A stretch of 35,501 nucleotides of DNA from Tagaea sp. CACIAM 22H2. Lineage in GTDB: Bacteria; Pseudomonadota; Alphaproteobacteria; CACIAM-22H2. Location: the NCBI GenBank assembly GCA_014444615.1, contig PVXE01000045.1:1-35501 (forward strand), read 5' to 3'. Positions 8,287-17,891 of this stretch are shown here, in pieces. Below the pieces are notes generated by a model, which was not told where the DNA came from, searched no databases, and saw nothing but the letters and a program-made list of their open reading frames with translations. Numbering within the stretch: position 1 is the first letter of the stretch; the number at the start of each line of letters is the position of its first letter. A program made the position numbers and the translations under genes.

Positions 8287-8480
8287 CTTGTGGCGGTACT
8301 CGCGAGCGGGTGAAATGGATTGACGAATCGTAAACGACTCGGGCGAGTCGTGCCAAGGCCCTTGTGAATCAAGGATGATTCCGTTCCGTTCCCCAGGGTT
8401 GACCGGGGGCGGATCGGGCGTCATGTTCCGCGCGTTTTCGCGATTTCGCGCGCAACCGAGTCTTCAGAAGCCGTAGGGAT
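8287..8480. promoter_or_regulatory. Divergent zapA-operon/tkt control region with clustered GANTC sites and a palindrome
   Basis: Six GANTC sites occur here: 8325-8329, 8336-8340, 8345-8349, 8366-8370, 8377-8381 and 8458-8462. GANTC is the CcrM methylation and GcrA target of alphaproteobacteria. The palindrome ACGACTCG-GG-CGAGTCGT covers 8334-8351. A minus-strand promoter, TTGGCA (8356-8351) with 18 nt to TACGAT (8332-8327), has the palindrome filling its spacer. A plus-strand promoter for tkt, TTGACC (8399-8404) with 17 nt to CATGTT (8422-8427), is weaker. Confidence 0.6.
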
Positions 8481-10520
8481 ATGAGCGCCGTCACCGAACC
8501 CCTTCCCGTCTCCGCCCCCAAGCCCCTCTCGGACAAGCAATCGCCCGAGCATCGGCGCCTTGCCAACGCCATCCGCGCTTTGTCGATGGACGCGGTGGAA
8601 AAGGCCAAGTCCGGCCATCCCGGCATGCCGATGGGCATGGCCGATGTGGCGACGGTGCTTTACGCCAACCATCTGAAATTCGATCCCACCGCGCCCGAAT
8701 GGCCCGACCGCGACCGCTTCGTGCTGTCGGCCGGCCACGGCTCGATGCTGCTCTATTCGCTGCTCTATCTGACCGGCTATCCGGAAATGACGATCGAGCA
8801 GATCAAGAATTTCCGCCAGCTCGGCTCGATCACCGCGGGCCATCCCGAATACGGCCATGCCCCGGGCGTGGAAACGACCACCGGTCCGTTGGGCCAGGGC
8901 CTGGCCACCGCCGTCGGCATGGCGCTGGCCGAGCGCATGCTCGCCGCGCGCTACGGCGATACGGTCGTCGATCACTACACCTATGTGATCGCCGGCGACG
9001 GCTGCTTGATGGAAGGTGTCAGCCACGAGGCGATCTCGATGGCGGGGCATCTCAAGCTCGCCAAGCTGATCGTGCTGTGGGACGACAACGAAATCTCGAT
9101 CGACGGCCCGACCAATCTGTCGGTCGGCGACGATCAAGTCGCGCGCTTCCAAGCCTGCGGCTGGAACGCCATCGCGATCGACGGGCACGATCCCGCCGCG
9201 ATCGATGCCGCGATCACGCAGGCGAAATCGTCGGAAAAGCCCACATTGATCGCGTGCAAGACGACGATCGGCTACGGCGCGCCCACCAAGGCGGGCACGG
9301 CGGCGAGCCACGGTTCGCCATTGGGTGCTGGAGAAATCGCCGAGACGCGCAAGCGTCTGGGCTGGGAACACGCCCCGTTCGAAATTCCCGCCGACATTCT
9401 CGACACGTGGCGCGGCTATGGCGCCAAGGGTGCCGCGACGCGCGCCGCGTGGGAACGCCGCCTGGGCAAGCTCGACGCCGAGAAGCGCGCGGAATTCCGC
9501 CGCACGTCGGAAGGCAAGCTGCCCAAGGGCTGGCTCGACGCTTGCGCCGCGTATAAAGCGAAGCTGTCCGCCGACAAGCCGTCGATCGCCACGCGCGTGG
9601 CCTCGCAGAACGCGCTGGACGTTCTGGCCGGTGCGATCCCCGAACTCGCCGGCGGCTCGGCCGATTTGACCGGGTCCAACAACACCAAGGCGAAGGCGCA
9701 AGCTCCGGTGAAGCCGGGCGCATTCGGCGGCGCCTATATCCATTACGGCGTGCGCGAGCACGGCATGGCCGCGGCGATGAACGGCATCGCGCTGCATAAG
9801 GGATTGATCCCTTACGGCGGCACGTTCCTTGTCTTCGCCGATTACTGCCGCCCGTCGATCCGCCTGTCGGCGCTGATGCAGCAGCGCGTGGTCTACGTCT
9901 TCACACATGACTCGATCGGCTTGGGCGAAGATGGGCCCACACACCAGCCGGTGGAAACGCTCGCCTCGCTGCGCGCGATCCCCAATCTGTGGACGCTGCG
10001 CCCGGCCGACGCGGTCGAAACGCTGGAAGCTTGGCAAATGGCGCTCGCGCGCACCGACGGGCCGAGCGTTTTGGCGCTGACCCGCCAGAACCTGCCGACG
10101 TTGCGCACCGAGAATTTCCCCGAGAACCTGTCCGCCAAGGGCGGCTATGTGCTGCTCGAAGCCGAAGGCGGGGAACGCCAAGCGACGTTGATCGCCACCG
10201 GTTCGGAAGTCGCCATCGCGGTCGAAGCGCGCAAGCTGCTCGCCGCCGAAGGTATTCGCGCCGCCGTCGTGTCGATGCCCTGCTCTCAAGCCTTCGACAT
10301 GCAAACGGCCAAGTACCGCAAGACGGTGCTGGGCCCGTCGCGGGTACCCCGCATCGTCGTCGAAGCGGCGATCGAGTTCGGCTGGGAGAAATATATCGAC
10401 GGCAAGGGCGCCTTCGTCGGCATGAAGGGCTTCGGCGCTTCGGCCCCGGCACCCGATCTCTACAAGCATTTCGGCATCACCGCCGAAGCCGTCGCCGAAG
10501 CCGCGAAAAAAGCGCTGTAA
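8481..10520 (+). CDS. tkt: Transketolase
   Basis: A 679-aa thiamine-diphosphate enzyme of the pentose phosphate pathway that moves two-carbon ketol units between sugar phosphates. The N-terminal domain has [20 protein letters not shown] and the ThDP/Mg motif [13 protein letters not shown]...WDDN. The pyrimidine domain carries [19 protein letters not shown] and [18 protein letters not shown] (transketolase signature 2). The C-terminal domain ends with [19 protein letters not shown]. Length is normal. The start ATG at 8481 follows a weak AGGGA ribosome site. A HAD phosphatase gene begins 4 nt downstream, and gap follows, so this is a sugar-phosphate operon. Confidence 0.98.
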   Translation: MSAVTEPLPVSAPKPLSDKQSPEHRRLANAIRALSMDAVEKAKSGHPGMPMGMADVATVLYANHLKFDPTAPEWPDRDRFVLSAGHGSMLLYSLLYLTGYPEMTIEQIKNFRQLGSITAGHPEYGHAPGVETTTGPLGQGLATAVGMALAERMLAARYGDTVVDHYTYVIAGDGCLMEGVSHEAISMAGHLKLAKLIVLWDDNEISIDGPTNLSVGDDQVARFQACGWNAIAIDGHDPAAIDAAITQAKSSEKPTLIACKTTIGYGAPTKAGTAASHGSPLGAGEIAETRKRLGWEHAPFEIPADILDTWRGYGAKGAATRAAWERRLGKLDAEKRAEFRRTSEGKLPKGWLDACAAYKAKLSADKPSIATRVASQNALDVLAGAIPELAGGSADLTGSNNTKAKAQAPVKPGAFGGAYIHYGVREHGMAAAMNGIALHKGLIPYGGTFLVFADYCRPSIRLSALMQQRVVYVFTHDSIGLGEDGPTHQPVETLASLRAIPNLWTLRPADAVETLEAWQMALARTDGPSVLALTRQNLPTLRTENFPENLSAKGGYVLLEAEGGERQATLIATGSEVAIAVEARKLLAAEGIRAAVVSMPCSQAFDMQTAKYRKTVLGPSRVPRIVVEAAIEFGWEKYIDGKGAFVGMKGFGASAPAPDLYKHFGITAEAVAEAAKKAL

Positions 10521-10524
10521 GGCA

Positions 10525-11208
10525 ATGCGCGACGTTTTGCTGTTCGATATCGACGGCACGTTGGCCGACACCGATGCGCTTCACTTCGAAGCGTATCGGC
10601 GCCTGCTCGCCGGGCACGGCAAGACGATCGATCACGCGACCTATATGTCGCGCGTGATGGGCCATACCAACGAGAACATCATGGCCTGGATGATGCCGGA
10701 AGCGGATATTCCGGCACGCCGCGCGTTCTCCGACGCCAAGGAAGCGTTGTTCCGCGAATTGGCGGCGACGTCGATCGTTCCGGCGACCGGTTTGATGGCG
10801 CTGATCGATTGGGCCGAGGCCAAGCGCATCAAATTCGCCGCCGTCACCAACGCGCCGCGCGCGAACGCGGAAATGACGCTGAAGGCGCTGAAGCTCGACG
10901 GCCGCATGGCGTTCGTCGTGATTGGTGATGAACTTCCGCGCGGCAAGCCCGATCCTTTGCCCTACGCGACCGCGCTGGAACGCTTCGGCGCGAAGCCGGG
11001 CCAAGCGATGGCGTTCGAGGATTCGCGCTCCGGCGTCAAATCCGCGGCTGCGGCGGGTATCGATACGGTCGGCATGACGACCGGGCTTTCCAAGGACGTG
11101 CTGATGGCGGAAGGTGCCGTCGGTGCGGTTCCGAATTTCGCCGATCCATGGCTGATCGCGCGTCTCCAGGCCGAGTACGGCTCGGCCCCAACAACGAAAG
11201 CAGCGTGA
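10525..11208 (+). CDS. HAD-superfamily phosphatase (beta-phosphoglucomutase/phosphoglycolate phosphatase-like)
   Basis: A 227-aa HAD hydrolase with all four motifs: motif [10 protein letters not shown] (D8 nucleophile, D10 acid), motif [10 protein letters not shown], motif III RGKPDP (Lys), and motif [14 protein letters not shown]. The helical cap after motif I (residues about 15-80) makes it subfamily IA, like CbbY, Gph or PgmB. The substrate cannot be read from the sequence. Its place between tkt (4 nt upstream) and gap (14 nt downstream) suggests a sugar-phosphate or phosphoglycolate housekeeping role. It probably depends on the tkt transcript, as no promoter is visible between them. Confidence 0.88.
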   Translation: MRDVLLFDIDGTLADTDALHFEAYRRLLAGHGKTIDHATYMSRVMGHTNENIMAWMMPEADIPARRAFSDAKEALFRELAATSIVPATGLMALIDWAEAKRIKFAAVTNAPRANAEMTLKALKLDGRMAFVVIGDELPRGKPDPLPYATALERFGAKPGQAMAFEDSRSGVKSAAAAGIDTVGMTTGLSKDVLMAEGAVGAVPNFADPWLIARLQAEYGSAPTTKAA

Positions 11209-11222
11209 AGGAGAAACGACAC

Positions 11223-12233
11223 ATGGCCGCCAAAGTCGCGATCAACGGTTTCGGGCGCATCGGGCGCCTCGTCCTGCGCGCCCTCGCCGAAGCGGGACGC
11301 AGCGATCTTCAGGTCGTGGGCATCAACGATCTGGGCCCCGTGAAGTCGAACGCCCATCTGCTGAAGCACGATTCGGTGCATGGGCTGTTCCCCAAGCCCG
11401 TCTCGACCGGCGACGATTGGATGGATATCGGCTCGGGCAAGATCAAGGTCACGGCCGAGCGCGATCCTTCCAAGCTGCCGTGGAAGGAATTGGGCGTGGA
11501 CATCGTGATGGAATGCACGGGCATCTTCACGAAGCGCGAACAGGCGGCCAAGCATCTGGAAGCGGGCGCCAAGCGCGTGCTCGTCTCCGCCCCCGCCGAC
11601 GGCGTCGACCTCACGGTCGTCTACGGCGTCAACCACGCGAAGCTGACGAAGGATCATATCGTCGTTTCGAACGCGAGCTGCACGACCAACTGCCTCGCCC
11701 CCGTCGCCAAGGTCGCTCACGAAGCCGTCGGCATCGAGAAGGGCTATATGACGACGATCCACGCCTATACCGGCGACCAATCGACGGTCGATACGCTGCA
11801 CAAGGATCTGCGCCGTGCGCGCGCGGCCGCGTTGTCGATGATCCCGACCTCGACGGGTGCGGCCAAGGCCGTGGGCCTGGTGCTGCCCGAACTCGCCGGC
11901 AAGCTCGACGGCACGTCGATCCGCGTGCCCACGCCGAACGTGTCGATGATCGACTTCAAATTCGTCGCCAAGCGCGCGACGACGGTCGAGGAAATCAACA
12001 AGGCGATGCTCGCGGCGGCCGCGTCCGGTTCGCTCAAGGGCATCCTCGAAACGACCGACGAAGAACTCGTGTCGAGCGACTTCAACCACAACCCGGCGAG
12101 TTCGACGATCGACCTCAAGCAAACGCAGGTGATCGACGGCAATCTCGTGCGCGTGCTCAGCTGGTACGACAACGAGTGGGGCTTCTCGAACCGCATGTCG
12201 GACACGGCCGCGTTGATGGCCAAGCTGATCTGA
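11223..12233 (+). CDS. gap: Glyceraldehyde-3-phosphate dehydrogenase, type I
   Basis: A 336-aa glycolytic/gluconeogenic enzyme that oxidises glyceraldehyde 3-phosphate to 1,3-bisphosphoglycerate. The Rossmann start is [19 protein letters not shown]. The active-site signature is [12 protein letters not shown] with nucleophile C153, and the C-terminal part has [13 protein letters not shown]. An acidic residue at D36 in GINDLG suggests preference for NAD. A good ribosome site (GAAGGAG, 11207-11213) precedes the ATG at 11223. A strong terminator follows 28 nt after the stop. In many alphaproteobacteria pgk follows gap; here it does not. Confidence 0.98.
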   Translation: MAAKVAINGFGRIGRLVLRALAEAGRSDLQVVGINDLGPVKSNAHLLKHDSVHGLFPKPVSTGDDWMDIGSGKIKVTAERDPSKLPWKELGVDIVMECTGIFTKREQAAKHLEAGAKRVLVSAPADGVDLTVVYGVNHAKLTKDHIVVSNASCTTNCLAPVAKVAHEAVGIEKGYMTTIHAYTGDQSTVDTLHKDLRRARAAALSMIPTSTGAAKAVGLVLPELAGKLDGTSIRVPTPNVSMIDFKFVAKRATTVEEINKAMLAAAASGSLKGILETTDEELVSSDFNHNPASSTIDLKQTQVIDGNLVRVLSWYDNEWGFSNRMSDTAALMAKLI

Positions 12234-12261
12234 TAACGCGAAACATTCGCGGGATCGAACG

Positions 12262-12291
12262 GGGCCGGTATCGCAAGATACCGGCCCTTTT
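12262..12291 (+). terminator. Intrinsic terminator after gap
   Basis: A perfect 11-bp stem, GGGCCGGTATC (12262-12272) with GATACCGGCCC (12277-12287), has a GCAA loop and is followed by TTTT. It ends the tkt-HAD-gap transcript. Confidence 0.92.
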
Positions 12292-12364
12292 CGTTACGCG
12301 GCGTTTCGTCGCCTTGTTGAGGCCCCGCTTCGCGCGCATATCGCGAGGGAGAGAGGGGCTCGAC

Positions 12365-12910
12365 ATGACCATTCGCAACACAACCGGAAGCTACGGGGCA
12401 CTCGCGCGCGCTGTGCATTGGGCGAGTGCGCTCGCCGTCGTCATCGCGTGGAGCGGCGGCCAAATGGACGACGCGTTCGGCAAATCGGCCGAAGCGGCGG
12501 TCGTCTTCGCCCATATCGAAGCGGGGCTCGCCGCACTGGCGCTGCTGGCCGTGCGCCTGGCGTGGCGCTATCTCGATCCGCCTCCGCCGGCCGAGCCTTC
12601 GGCGTTCGAACCTTGGCTCGGCTACGCCGCCAAGGCCGGTCACATCGCGCTTTATGCGTTGCTGGTCGCCGCACCCGTCGCGGGTATCGTCACGCTGTTC
12701 GCGCGCGGCGAGACGCTGAGCCTGTTCGGGCTGTGGGACATCGCATCGCCCTGGCTGCGCGACCGGGCTTTTTCGCGCTCGACCAAGGAAGTGCACGAGT
12801 TTTTCGCCAACGCGTTGCTGATTCTGGCGGCACTGCATGTGGGTGCGGCCCTGCTGCATCACTATGTGCTGCGCGACAATACCTTGCGCCGGATGCTCGC
12901 CCGCAGCTGA
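12365..12910 (+). CDS. Cytochrome b561 family membrane protein
   Basis: A 181-aa protein with four membrane helices and the haem-ligand histidines of the bacterial b561/YodB-YceJ family: RAVHWASALAVVIAW in TM1, FAHIEAGLAALALLAVRLAW in TM2, KAGHIALYALLVAAPVAGI in TM3 and KEVHEFFANALLILAALHVGAALLHH in TM4. These proteins pass electrons between quinone and partner redox proteins in the inner membrane. No dedicated partner gene is next to it, so the donor and acceptor are unknown. The ATG at 12365 follows a purine-rich GGGAGAGAGGGG stretch. It is the first gene after the gap terminator. Confidence 0.9.
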   Translation: MTIRNTTGSYGALARAVHWASALAVVIAWSGGQMDDAFGKSAEAAVVFAHIEAGLAALALLAVRLAWRYLDPPPPAEPSAFEPWLGYAAKAGHIALYALLVAAPVAGIVTLFARGETLSLFGLWDIASPWLRDRAFSRSTKEVHEFFANALLILAALHVGAALLHHYVLRDNTLRRMLARS

Positions 12911-12945
12911 TTGCTCCCGCCCGCGATCCGGAATAGGTTCCGGCC

Positions 12946-13254
12946 ATGGAACCGATCCGGATCGAAGGCCTGGACGACGCGCGAAGCGCGCTGACCGCCG
13001 CCAAGGCGGCCGGTTCGCGCGCCGTGCTGGAAGCCGAGATCGGCGGCGGCGGCCCGGCGTGGCTCGCTGCGATCGCGCGAATCCTGAAGGACGAATTCCC
13101 CGAAACGCTCGACCAATTACGCGCCGATTGCGGAACTTCCGCCGGCCTCGCGCTCGCGGCTCTGCGCATGGAGCTTGCCGATATTCGCTTCGATGGCGCG
13201 CCCGAACAGCGCGCCAAGCTCGAAGCATTGGGGTTGCGGATCGCCCATGGCTGA
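12946..13254 (+). CDS. Hypothetical 102-aa protein coupled to epmA
   Basis: I do not recognise this protein. It starts MEPIRIEGLDDARSALTAAK and looks like a small mixed alpha/beta protein with no signal peptide, membrane segment or metal motif. The central part, GPAWLAAIARILKDEFPETL then LRADCGTSAGLALAALRM, alternates hydrophobic helices and has a single Cys. It overlaps the start of epmA by 8 nt, so it is almost certainly translated and coupled to the EF-P lysylation gene. Codon use is like its neighbours. A link to EF-P modification is an inference from position alone. Confidence 0.7.
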   Translation: MEPIRIEGLDDARSALTAAKAAGSRAVLEAEIGGGGPAWLAAIARILKDEFPETLDQLRADCGTSAGLALAALRMELADIRFDGAPEQRAKLEALGLRIAHG

Positions 13255-14356
13255 CGGCTTGCCGCCCGTCGCCGCCATTCCCTGGTGGCGGCCCGATCGC
13301 TTCGCGCGCAAACGCGCGAACCTCGCCGTGCGGCAGAAGGCGCTGCGCGCGACGCGCGCGTTCTTCGAAGCGGCCGAGTTCAACGAGGTCGAAACGCCCG
13401 CCTTGCAGGTGTCGCCCGGTCTGGAACCGCATCTGATGGCGTTCCAAACCGTGCTGCGCGATCCCGGCGTGCGTTTGGCGCGACGGCTCTATCTGCACAC
13501 CAGCCCCGAATTCACGATGAAGAAGCTGCTGGCGGCGGGCGTGCCGAAAATCTGGCAGCTCGCGCGCTGCTATCGCAATTCCGAGCGCTCGGCCACGCAT
13601 CATCCCGAATTCGCGATGCTGGAATGGTATCGCGCGGGGGCGAGCTACACCGACCTGATGGCCGATTGCGAAAAGCTGATCCGCAGCGTGGCGCAGGCCT
13701 GCAATGTCGAGCGCGTCGCCTGGGGCGGCAAGTTCTGCAACCCAACGAGCCCGTTCGAGCGCTTGAGCGTGGCGGAAGCTTTCGCGCGCTATTGCGGCTT
13801 CGATCTTCTGGCCTGCACGCCCGACGCAAACGATCCCGCCGGCGAAGCCAAGGCGCTGGATCGCTTGGCCGCCGCCGCACGGCCCTTGAAGATGGTGCCG
13901 CATACGGGCGACCGCTGGGACGACTTCTTCTTCCGGCTGTTCTTCGAGCATATCGAAGGGCGCCTGGGCAGCGACCGGCCGACGATTCTTTACGATTACC
14001 CGGTGCATATGGCGGCGTTGTCGCGGCCCAAGCCCGGCGATCCGCGGCTTGCCGAACGCTTCGAGCTTTATATCTGCGGCCTGGAACTCGCCAATGCGTT
14101 CGGGGAACTCACCGACGCCGCCGAACAGCGCGCGCGCTTCGAAGCCGATCAAGCGCTGAAGATGCAGCTCTATCGCGAGCGCTATCCGATCGACGAAGAA
14201 TTCATGGCGGCGTTGACGCATGGCTTGCCGGAATCGGCGGGGATCGCGTTGGGCTTCGATCGCCTCGTCATGCTGATGGCGGGCGTCACGCATATCGAAG
14301 ACGTGATCTGGGCGCCGGTGGCGCTGGCCGGCTTCGAAGATCCGGGCGCGCCCTAA
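13247..14356 (+). CDS. epmA: EF-P--(R)-beta-lysine ligase EpmA (GenX/PoxA)
   Basis: A 369-aa class II lysyl-tRNA-synthetase paralogue without the N-terminal anticodon-binding domain. EpmA attaches (R)-beta-lysine to the conserved Lys of elongation factor P. Motif 2 is visible as CYRNSERSATHHPEFAMLEW and motif 3 as GIALGFDRLVMLM. The lysine-pocket region is FELYICGLELANAFGEL. The ATG at 13247 gives MADGLPPVAAIPWWRPD, the usual short N-terminus; an upstream in-frame start would run far into the previous gene. epmB overlaps its stop by one base, and efp lies 3.6 kb downstream. This supports EpmA over an ordinary LysRS. Confidence 0.95.
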   Translation: MADGLPPVAAIPWWRPDRFARKRANLAVRQKALRATRAFFEAAEFNEVETPALQVSPGLEPHLMAFQTVLRDPGVRLARRLYLHTSPEFTMKKLLAAGVPKIWQLARCYRNSERSATHHPEFAMLEWYRAGASYTDLMADCEKLIRSVAQACNVERVAWGGKFCNPTSPFERLSVAEAFARYCGFDLLACTPDANDPAGEAKALDRLAAAARPLKMVPHTGDRWDDFFFRLFFEHIEGRLGSDRPTILYDYPVHMAALSRPKPGDPRLAERFELYICGLELANAFGELTDAAEQRARFEADQALKMQLYRERYPIDEEFMAALTHGLPESAGIALGFDRLVMLMAGVTHIEDVIWAPVALAGFEDPGAP

Positions 14357-15372
14357 TGGACGGCAATCGCCGCACGACGTTGCGCGATGCCGCCGCCCTG
14401 GCGGCCGAGAAGCTGATCGCGCCCGAAGAGCGCGACGCGATCGAGCGCGTCGCCGAACGCTACGCGATCGCCATCACGCCCGACGTGATGGATTTGATCG
14501 ACCGCGCGGATTCGGACGATCCCATCGCGCGCCAATACGTGCCCGATGCGCGCGAGGCGATCACGACCGAGGAAGAACGCGCCGATCCCATCGGCGACGC
14601 GGCGCATTCGCCGGTCAAAGGCATCGTCCATCGCTACCCGGATCGCGTGCTGTTGAAGCCCACCCATGCTTGCGCGGTCTATTGCCGCTTCTGCTTCCGC
14701 CGCGAAATGGTTGGGCCCGGCGGCGCCGCGCTCGACAAGGACGAACTCGACGCCGCCATCGCCTATATCGCGGCCACGCAAGCGATCCGCGAAGCGATCC
14801 TGACCGGCGGCGATCCGCTGGTGCTGTCGGCGCGCCGCCTGCGCGATCTGGTCGAGCGGCTCTCCGCCATCGACCATCTCGATTGGCTGCGCGTGCATAC
14901 GCGTGTCCCCGTCGCCGATCCGTCGCGCGTCACCAACGATCTCGTCGCCGCGTTGAAAGCGGGCAAGACGCTATGGGTCGCCGTTCATGTGAACCATGCG
15001 CGCGAATTGACGCCGGAAGCACTGGCCGCTTGCGCGAAGCTCGCCGATGCGGGCATCCCGTTGATCGGCCAGACCGTGCTGCTGAAGGGCGTCAACGACA
15101 GCGCCGACACGTTGGATGAGCTTTTCTGCGCTCTGACGAAAAACCGGATCAAGCCTTACTACTTGCACCAAGGCGATCTGGCGCCGGGCACGTCGCATTT
15201 CCGCACCACGCTTGCGGAAGGGCAAAGCCTGATGCGGGAATTGCGCGGGCGCCTCTCCGGCCTCGCGCAACCGACTTATGTTCTCGACATTCCGGGCGGG
15301 GCCGGAAAAATCCCCGTCGGACCCGACTGGTTCGACGAAACCGGCGCGCCCATCAGCCCGCTCAAGCCTTGA
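14356..15372 (+). CDS. epmB: EF-P beta-lysylation protein EpmB (lysine 2,3-aminomutase family)
   Basis: A 338-aa radical SAM enzyme that makes (R)-beta-lysine from L-lysine for EpmA. The Fe-S cluster motif CxxxCxxC is at C106, C110 and C113 (CAVYCRFC). SAM-binding ILTGGDPL follows. The C-terminal LDIPGGAGKIPVGPDW holds the PLP lysine (about K318). It is shorter than true lysine 2,3-aminomutases (over 400 aa), which fits EpmB. The ATG overlaps the epmA stop (TAATG), so synthesis of the two is coupled. The last 11 nt overlap the convergent creatininase-family gene. Confidence 0.95.
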   Translation: MDGNRRTTLRDAAALAAEKLIAPEERDAIERVAERYAIAITPDVMDLIDRADSDDPIARQYVPDAREAITTEEERADPIGDAAHSPVKGIVHRYPDRVLLKPTHACAVYCRFCFRREMVGPGGAALDKDELDAAIAYIAATQAIREAILTGGDPLVLSARRLRDLVERLSAIDHLDWLRVHTRVPVADPSRVTNDLVAALKAGKTLWVAVHVNHARELTPEALAACAKLADAGIPLIGQTVLLKGVNDSADTLDELFCALTKNRIKPYYLHQGDLAPGTSHFRTTLAEGQSLMRELRGRLSGLAQPTYVLDIPGGAGKIPVGPDWFDETGAPISPLKP

Positions 15373-16111
15373 GCTTGACGAACGCGGCGAGGTCTTCGGC
15401 GAGATCGGAAACCGCCGCATCCCACAAACGCTGACCCGCTTCGACCGAGGCGAGATCGGGGTTGGAGCCGATGCGCCCGTCGGGGAAGTTGCGCCGGTAA
15501 TCGGCCGCGTCGGTGAACGTGCCGCGCGGCGCCACTTTCGGCTCCATCTTCATGTGCTTCACCGTTTGCGGATAGACGGCCCAAGTGAGCGACACTTCCG
15601 ATGGCGTGGCGTGGCTGCCTTCCTGATCCGCGTAGAGCTCGCGCGAAATCGCCTTCACCTTCGGCGTTTCGTACCAGTTGCGCAGCACGCAGCGGATCGG
15701 CGGGCGATTGCCCGGCCGCGACAGCGAGGATTCGGCATAGAGCTCCGAAAACGCCGAGGAGAACGGCGCCACATTCCCGCCATGGCCGTTGACGAAATAG
15801 AAATGGGTGAAGCCGTGGCGCGCGAGGCTCTCCACATTGTCCTTCACCACGGCGATCAGCGTCGAGGGACGCAATGTCATCGAACCGGGAAACGCGAGGT
15901 GATGCTGCGCCATGCCCACGGCGATGGTGGGGGCGACCAGCGTGCTCGTCACCTCGCCCAGCTTGCGGCCCACCGCTTCGCCGCAGATCGCGTCAGTGCC
16001 GATCAGGCCGTTGGGGCCGTGCTGTTCGGTCGAGCCGATGGGGATGATGATCGCCGTCGATTTGGCGAGATAGGCTTCGACTTCTTGCCAAGTCTGGAGG
16101 TGCAACAGCAT
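15362..16111 (-). CDS. Creatininase-family amidohydrolase
   Basis: A 249-aa protein of the creatininase/FAPy-deformylase/MftE superfamily of metal-dependent amidohydrolases. Metal ligands are seen in IPIGSTEQHGPNGLIGTD (E29, H31, D40) and VNGHGGN (H110). Glu and Asp in the second half, such as HATPSEVS, are conserved in the family. The substrate is unknown; real creatinine use is not implied. It stands alone on the minus strand between two plus-strand operons. Its 3' end overlaps epmB by 11 nt, and its 5' end faces the fba promoter region. Confidence 0.88.
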   Translation of the reverse strand: MLLHLQTWQEVEAYLAKSTAIIIPIGSTEQHGPNGLIGTDAICGEAVGRKLGEVTSTLVAPTIAVGMAQHHLAFPGSMTLRPSTLIAVVKDNVESLARHGFTHFYFVNGHGGNVAPFSSAFSELYAESSLSRPGNRPPIRCVLRNWYETPKVKAISRELYADQEGSHATPSEVSLTWAVYPQTVKHMKMEPKVAPRGTFTDAADYRRNFPDGRIGSNPDLASVEAGQRLWDAAVSDLAEDLAAFVKLKA

Positions 16112-16233
16112 GTGGAATTCCTTCGTGGTTTCCGCATGTTATGGACCCGGCGGCGGGGTCTCGACAAGGGGGCGTCGGGCGGCTAGAAGCACCCCGTTTT
16201 CCGCCCCTTCAGCGAATCCAGGAGCGTCGAGCC
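16112..16233. promoter_or_regulatory. Divergent region between the creatininase-family gene and fba
   Basis: This 122-nt gap must carry both promoters. I see a possible hairpin (GACCC...GGGTC near 16145-16161) and a good ribosome site, AGGAG at 16220-16224, for the GTG start of fba. No clear -35/-10 pair stands out. Confidence 0.35.
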
Positions 16234-17154
16234 GTGAAAGTCACCCAGAAGGTCAAAAAGATCCTCGCGAACTACGAAAGCGACAATCCCGGCACGAAGG
16301 CGAATCTCGCCCGCATCCTGATGCACGGCAAGCTGGGCGGGACCGGCAAGATGGTGATCCTGCCGGTCGACCAGGGTTTCGAGCACGGCCCCGCGCGCTC
16401 CTTCGCGCCCAACCCGCCGGCTTACGATCCGCATTACCACTTCCAACTGGCGATCGACGCGGGCTGCAACGCCTACGCCGCCCCGCTCGGCATGATCGAA
16501 GCGGGTGCCGACACGTTCGCGGGCGCCATTCCGACCATTCTGAAGGTCAACTCGGCGAATTCGCTGTCAACCAACAAGGACCAGGCGGTCCATGGTTCGG
16601 TCAAGGACGCGCTGCGCCTGGGCTGCTCGGCCATCGGCTTCACGATCTATCCGGGCTCCGAAGACCAGTACGAGATGATCGAAGAAATCCGCGAATTGAC
16701 CGCGGAAGCCAAGTCCGTCGGCCTCGCGGTCGTGCTGTGGAGCTATCCGCGCGGCGGCAAGCTCGACAAGGCCGGCGAAACGGCGTTCGACGTGTGCGCC
16801 TATGCCTGCCATCTCGCAGCCCTCGCCGGTGCACATATCATCAAGGTGAAGCCGCCCTCGGCCGTGCTGTGGCAGGAAGAAGCCAAGAAGGTCTACGAAG
16901 CGCGCAAGATCGACGGCTCGACGCTCGACAAGCGCATCGCGCATATCATGCAGACGGCGTTCGACGGCCGCCGCTTGGTGGTGTTCTCGGGCGGCGAAGC
17001 GAAGGACGAAGCCGCGCTGCTGACGGAAATCAAAGCGCTGCGCGATGGCGGCGCCTCGGGCTCGATCGTCGGGCGCAACGCGTTCCAGCGCCCGCGCGAG
17101 GAAGCGCTGGCACTCCTCGAAAAGATCATCGCGATCTATAAGAGCAACGACTGA
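16234..17154 (+). CDS. Class I fructose-bisphosphate aldolase (DhnA/FbaB type)
   Basis: A 306-aa Schiff-base aldolase of the archaeal/DhnA type, which splits or forms fructose 1,6-bisphosphate without a metal ion. Recognisable parts are [15 protein letters not shown] (phosphate/active-site loop), [17 protein letters not shown] with the likely Schiff-base lysine, and VFSGGEAKD plus [16 protein letters not shown] forming the phosphate-binding end of the barrel. The GTG at 16234 is taken as start because an AGGAG ribosome site lies 9 nt upstream and the protein then has family length. thiE begins 5 nt downstream. Zn-dependent class II aldolase motifs are absent. Confidence 0.93.
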   Translation: MKVTQKVKKILANYESDNPGTKANLARILMHGKLGGTGKMVILPVDQGFEHGPARSFAPNPPAYDPHYHFQLAIDAGCNAYAAPLGMIEAGADTFAGAIPTILKVNSANSLSTNKDQAVHGSVKDALRLGCSAIGFTIYPGSEDQYEMIEEIRELTAEAKSVGLAVVLWSYPRGGKLDKAGETAFDVCAYACHLAALAGAHIIKVKPPSAVLWQEEAKKVYEARKIDGSTLDKRIAHIMQTAFDGRRLVVFSGGEAKDEAALLTEIKALRDGGASGSIVGRNAFQRPREEALALLEKIIAIYKSND

Positions 17155-17159
17155 GCGAC

Positions 17160-17816
17160 ATGGCGCGCGCTAAGCTCAAATCGCGCCTCTATCTGATCAC
17201 GCCGCCGGATCTCGATCCGGCGGCGTTTTCGCGCGTCCTCGACAAAACGCTCGCCGCCGGCGCCAAATCCGGCATCGTCGCCAGCCTTCAGCTTCGCCTG
17301 AAGGACGTCGACGATGCCAAGATCGGTGCGGCGATCGAAACGCTGATGCCGATCGCGCATAATTACGACGTCGCGTTCATCCTCAACGACCGGCCCGACC
17401 TCGCCGCGAAATACGATTGCGACGGCGTGCATGTCGGCCAAGAGGACACGCCCTATGCCGAGGCGCGTGCGACGGTCGGCGCCGACCGCATCGTCGGCGT
17501 GACCTGCCATGACTCGAAAGACTTGGCGTTCGATGCGGCCGAAGCGGGTGCGGATTACGTCGCCTTCGGCGCGTTCTTCCCCTCGACGACCAAGACCGCG
17601 CCCAAATCCCACGCGGATGTCGAACTGATCGAAGCTTGGACGAGCTTCGTGACCGTGCCGTGTGTGGCCATCGGCGGCATCACGCCCGAGAATTGCGGGC
17701 CCTTGGTCGCGGCGGGTGCGGATTTCCTCGCCGTCGCCGGGGCGGTGTGGAATCACGAAGGCGGCCCCGAAGCGGCCATCGCGGCGTTCGAAAACGCGGT
17801 CAAATCCGCCGCTTAG
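17160..17816 (+). CDS. thiE: Thiamine-phosphate synthase family protein
   Basis: A 218-aa TIM-barrel protein of the ThiE family, which joins the HMP pyrimidine and thiazole moieties to thiamine phosphate. Expected elements are LQLRLKD (the Q-x-R-x-K active-site triad), [28 protein letters not shown], and [10 protein letters not shown] with [11 protein letters not shown] for phosphate binding. The ATG at 17160 lies 5 nt after the fba stop, so they share a transcript. A fba-thiE pairing is common in alphaproteobacteria. Transketolase, encoded upstream in the window, needs thiamine diphosphate, which gives a loose metabolic link. Confidence 0.88.
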   Translation: MARAKLKSRLYLITPPDLDPAAFSRVLDKTLAAGAKSGIVASLQLRLKDVDDAKIGAAIETLMPIAHNYDVAFILNDRPDLAAKYDCDGVHVGQEDTPYAEARATVGADRIVGVTCHDSKDLAFDAAEAGADYVAFGAFFPSTTKTAPKSHADVELIEAWTSFVTVPCVAIGGITPENCGPLVAAGADFLAVAGAVWNHEGGPEAAIAAFENAVKSAA

Positions 17817-17867
17817 CTTCGATTGCCAGGGGCGGCCCGGGCTGCTAGGTTCCCGCGCGATTTTACG

Positions 17868-17891
17868 GGGCGGCCGACGGGGCCGCCCTTT
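17868..17891 (+). terminator. Possible terminator between thiE and efp
   Basis: A perfect 8-bp G/C stem, GGGCGGCC (17868-17875) with GGCCGCCC (17881-17888) and a 5-nt loop, is followed by only TTT. It ends 27 nt before the efp ATG, so it could instead act in the efp leader. Confidence 0.5.

Noticed and set aside
8421..10571. A minus-strand reading frame of about 716 codons
   Set aside because: Antisense to the complete transketolase gene; Arg/His/Gly-rich composition with no motif.
11765..14293. A minus-strand reading frame of about 842 codons
   Set aside because: Antisense to gap, b561 and epmA; it has no family features and is a result of high GC codon use.
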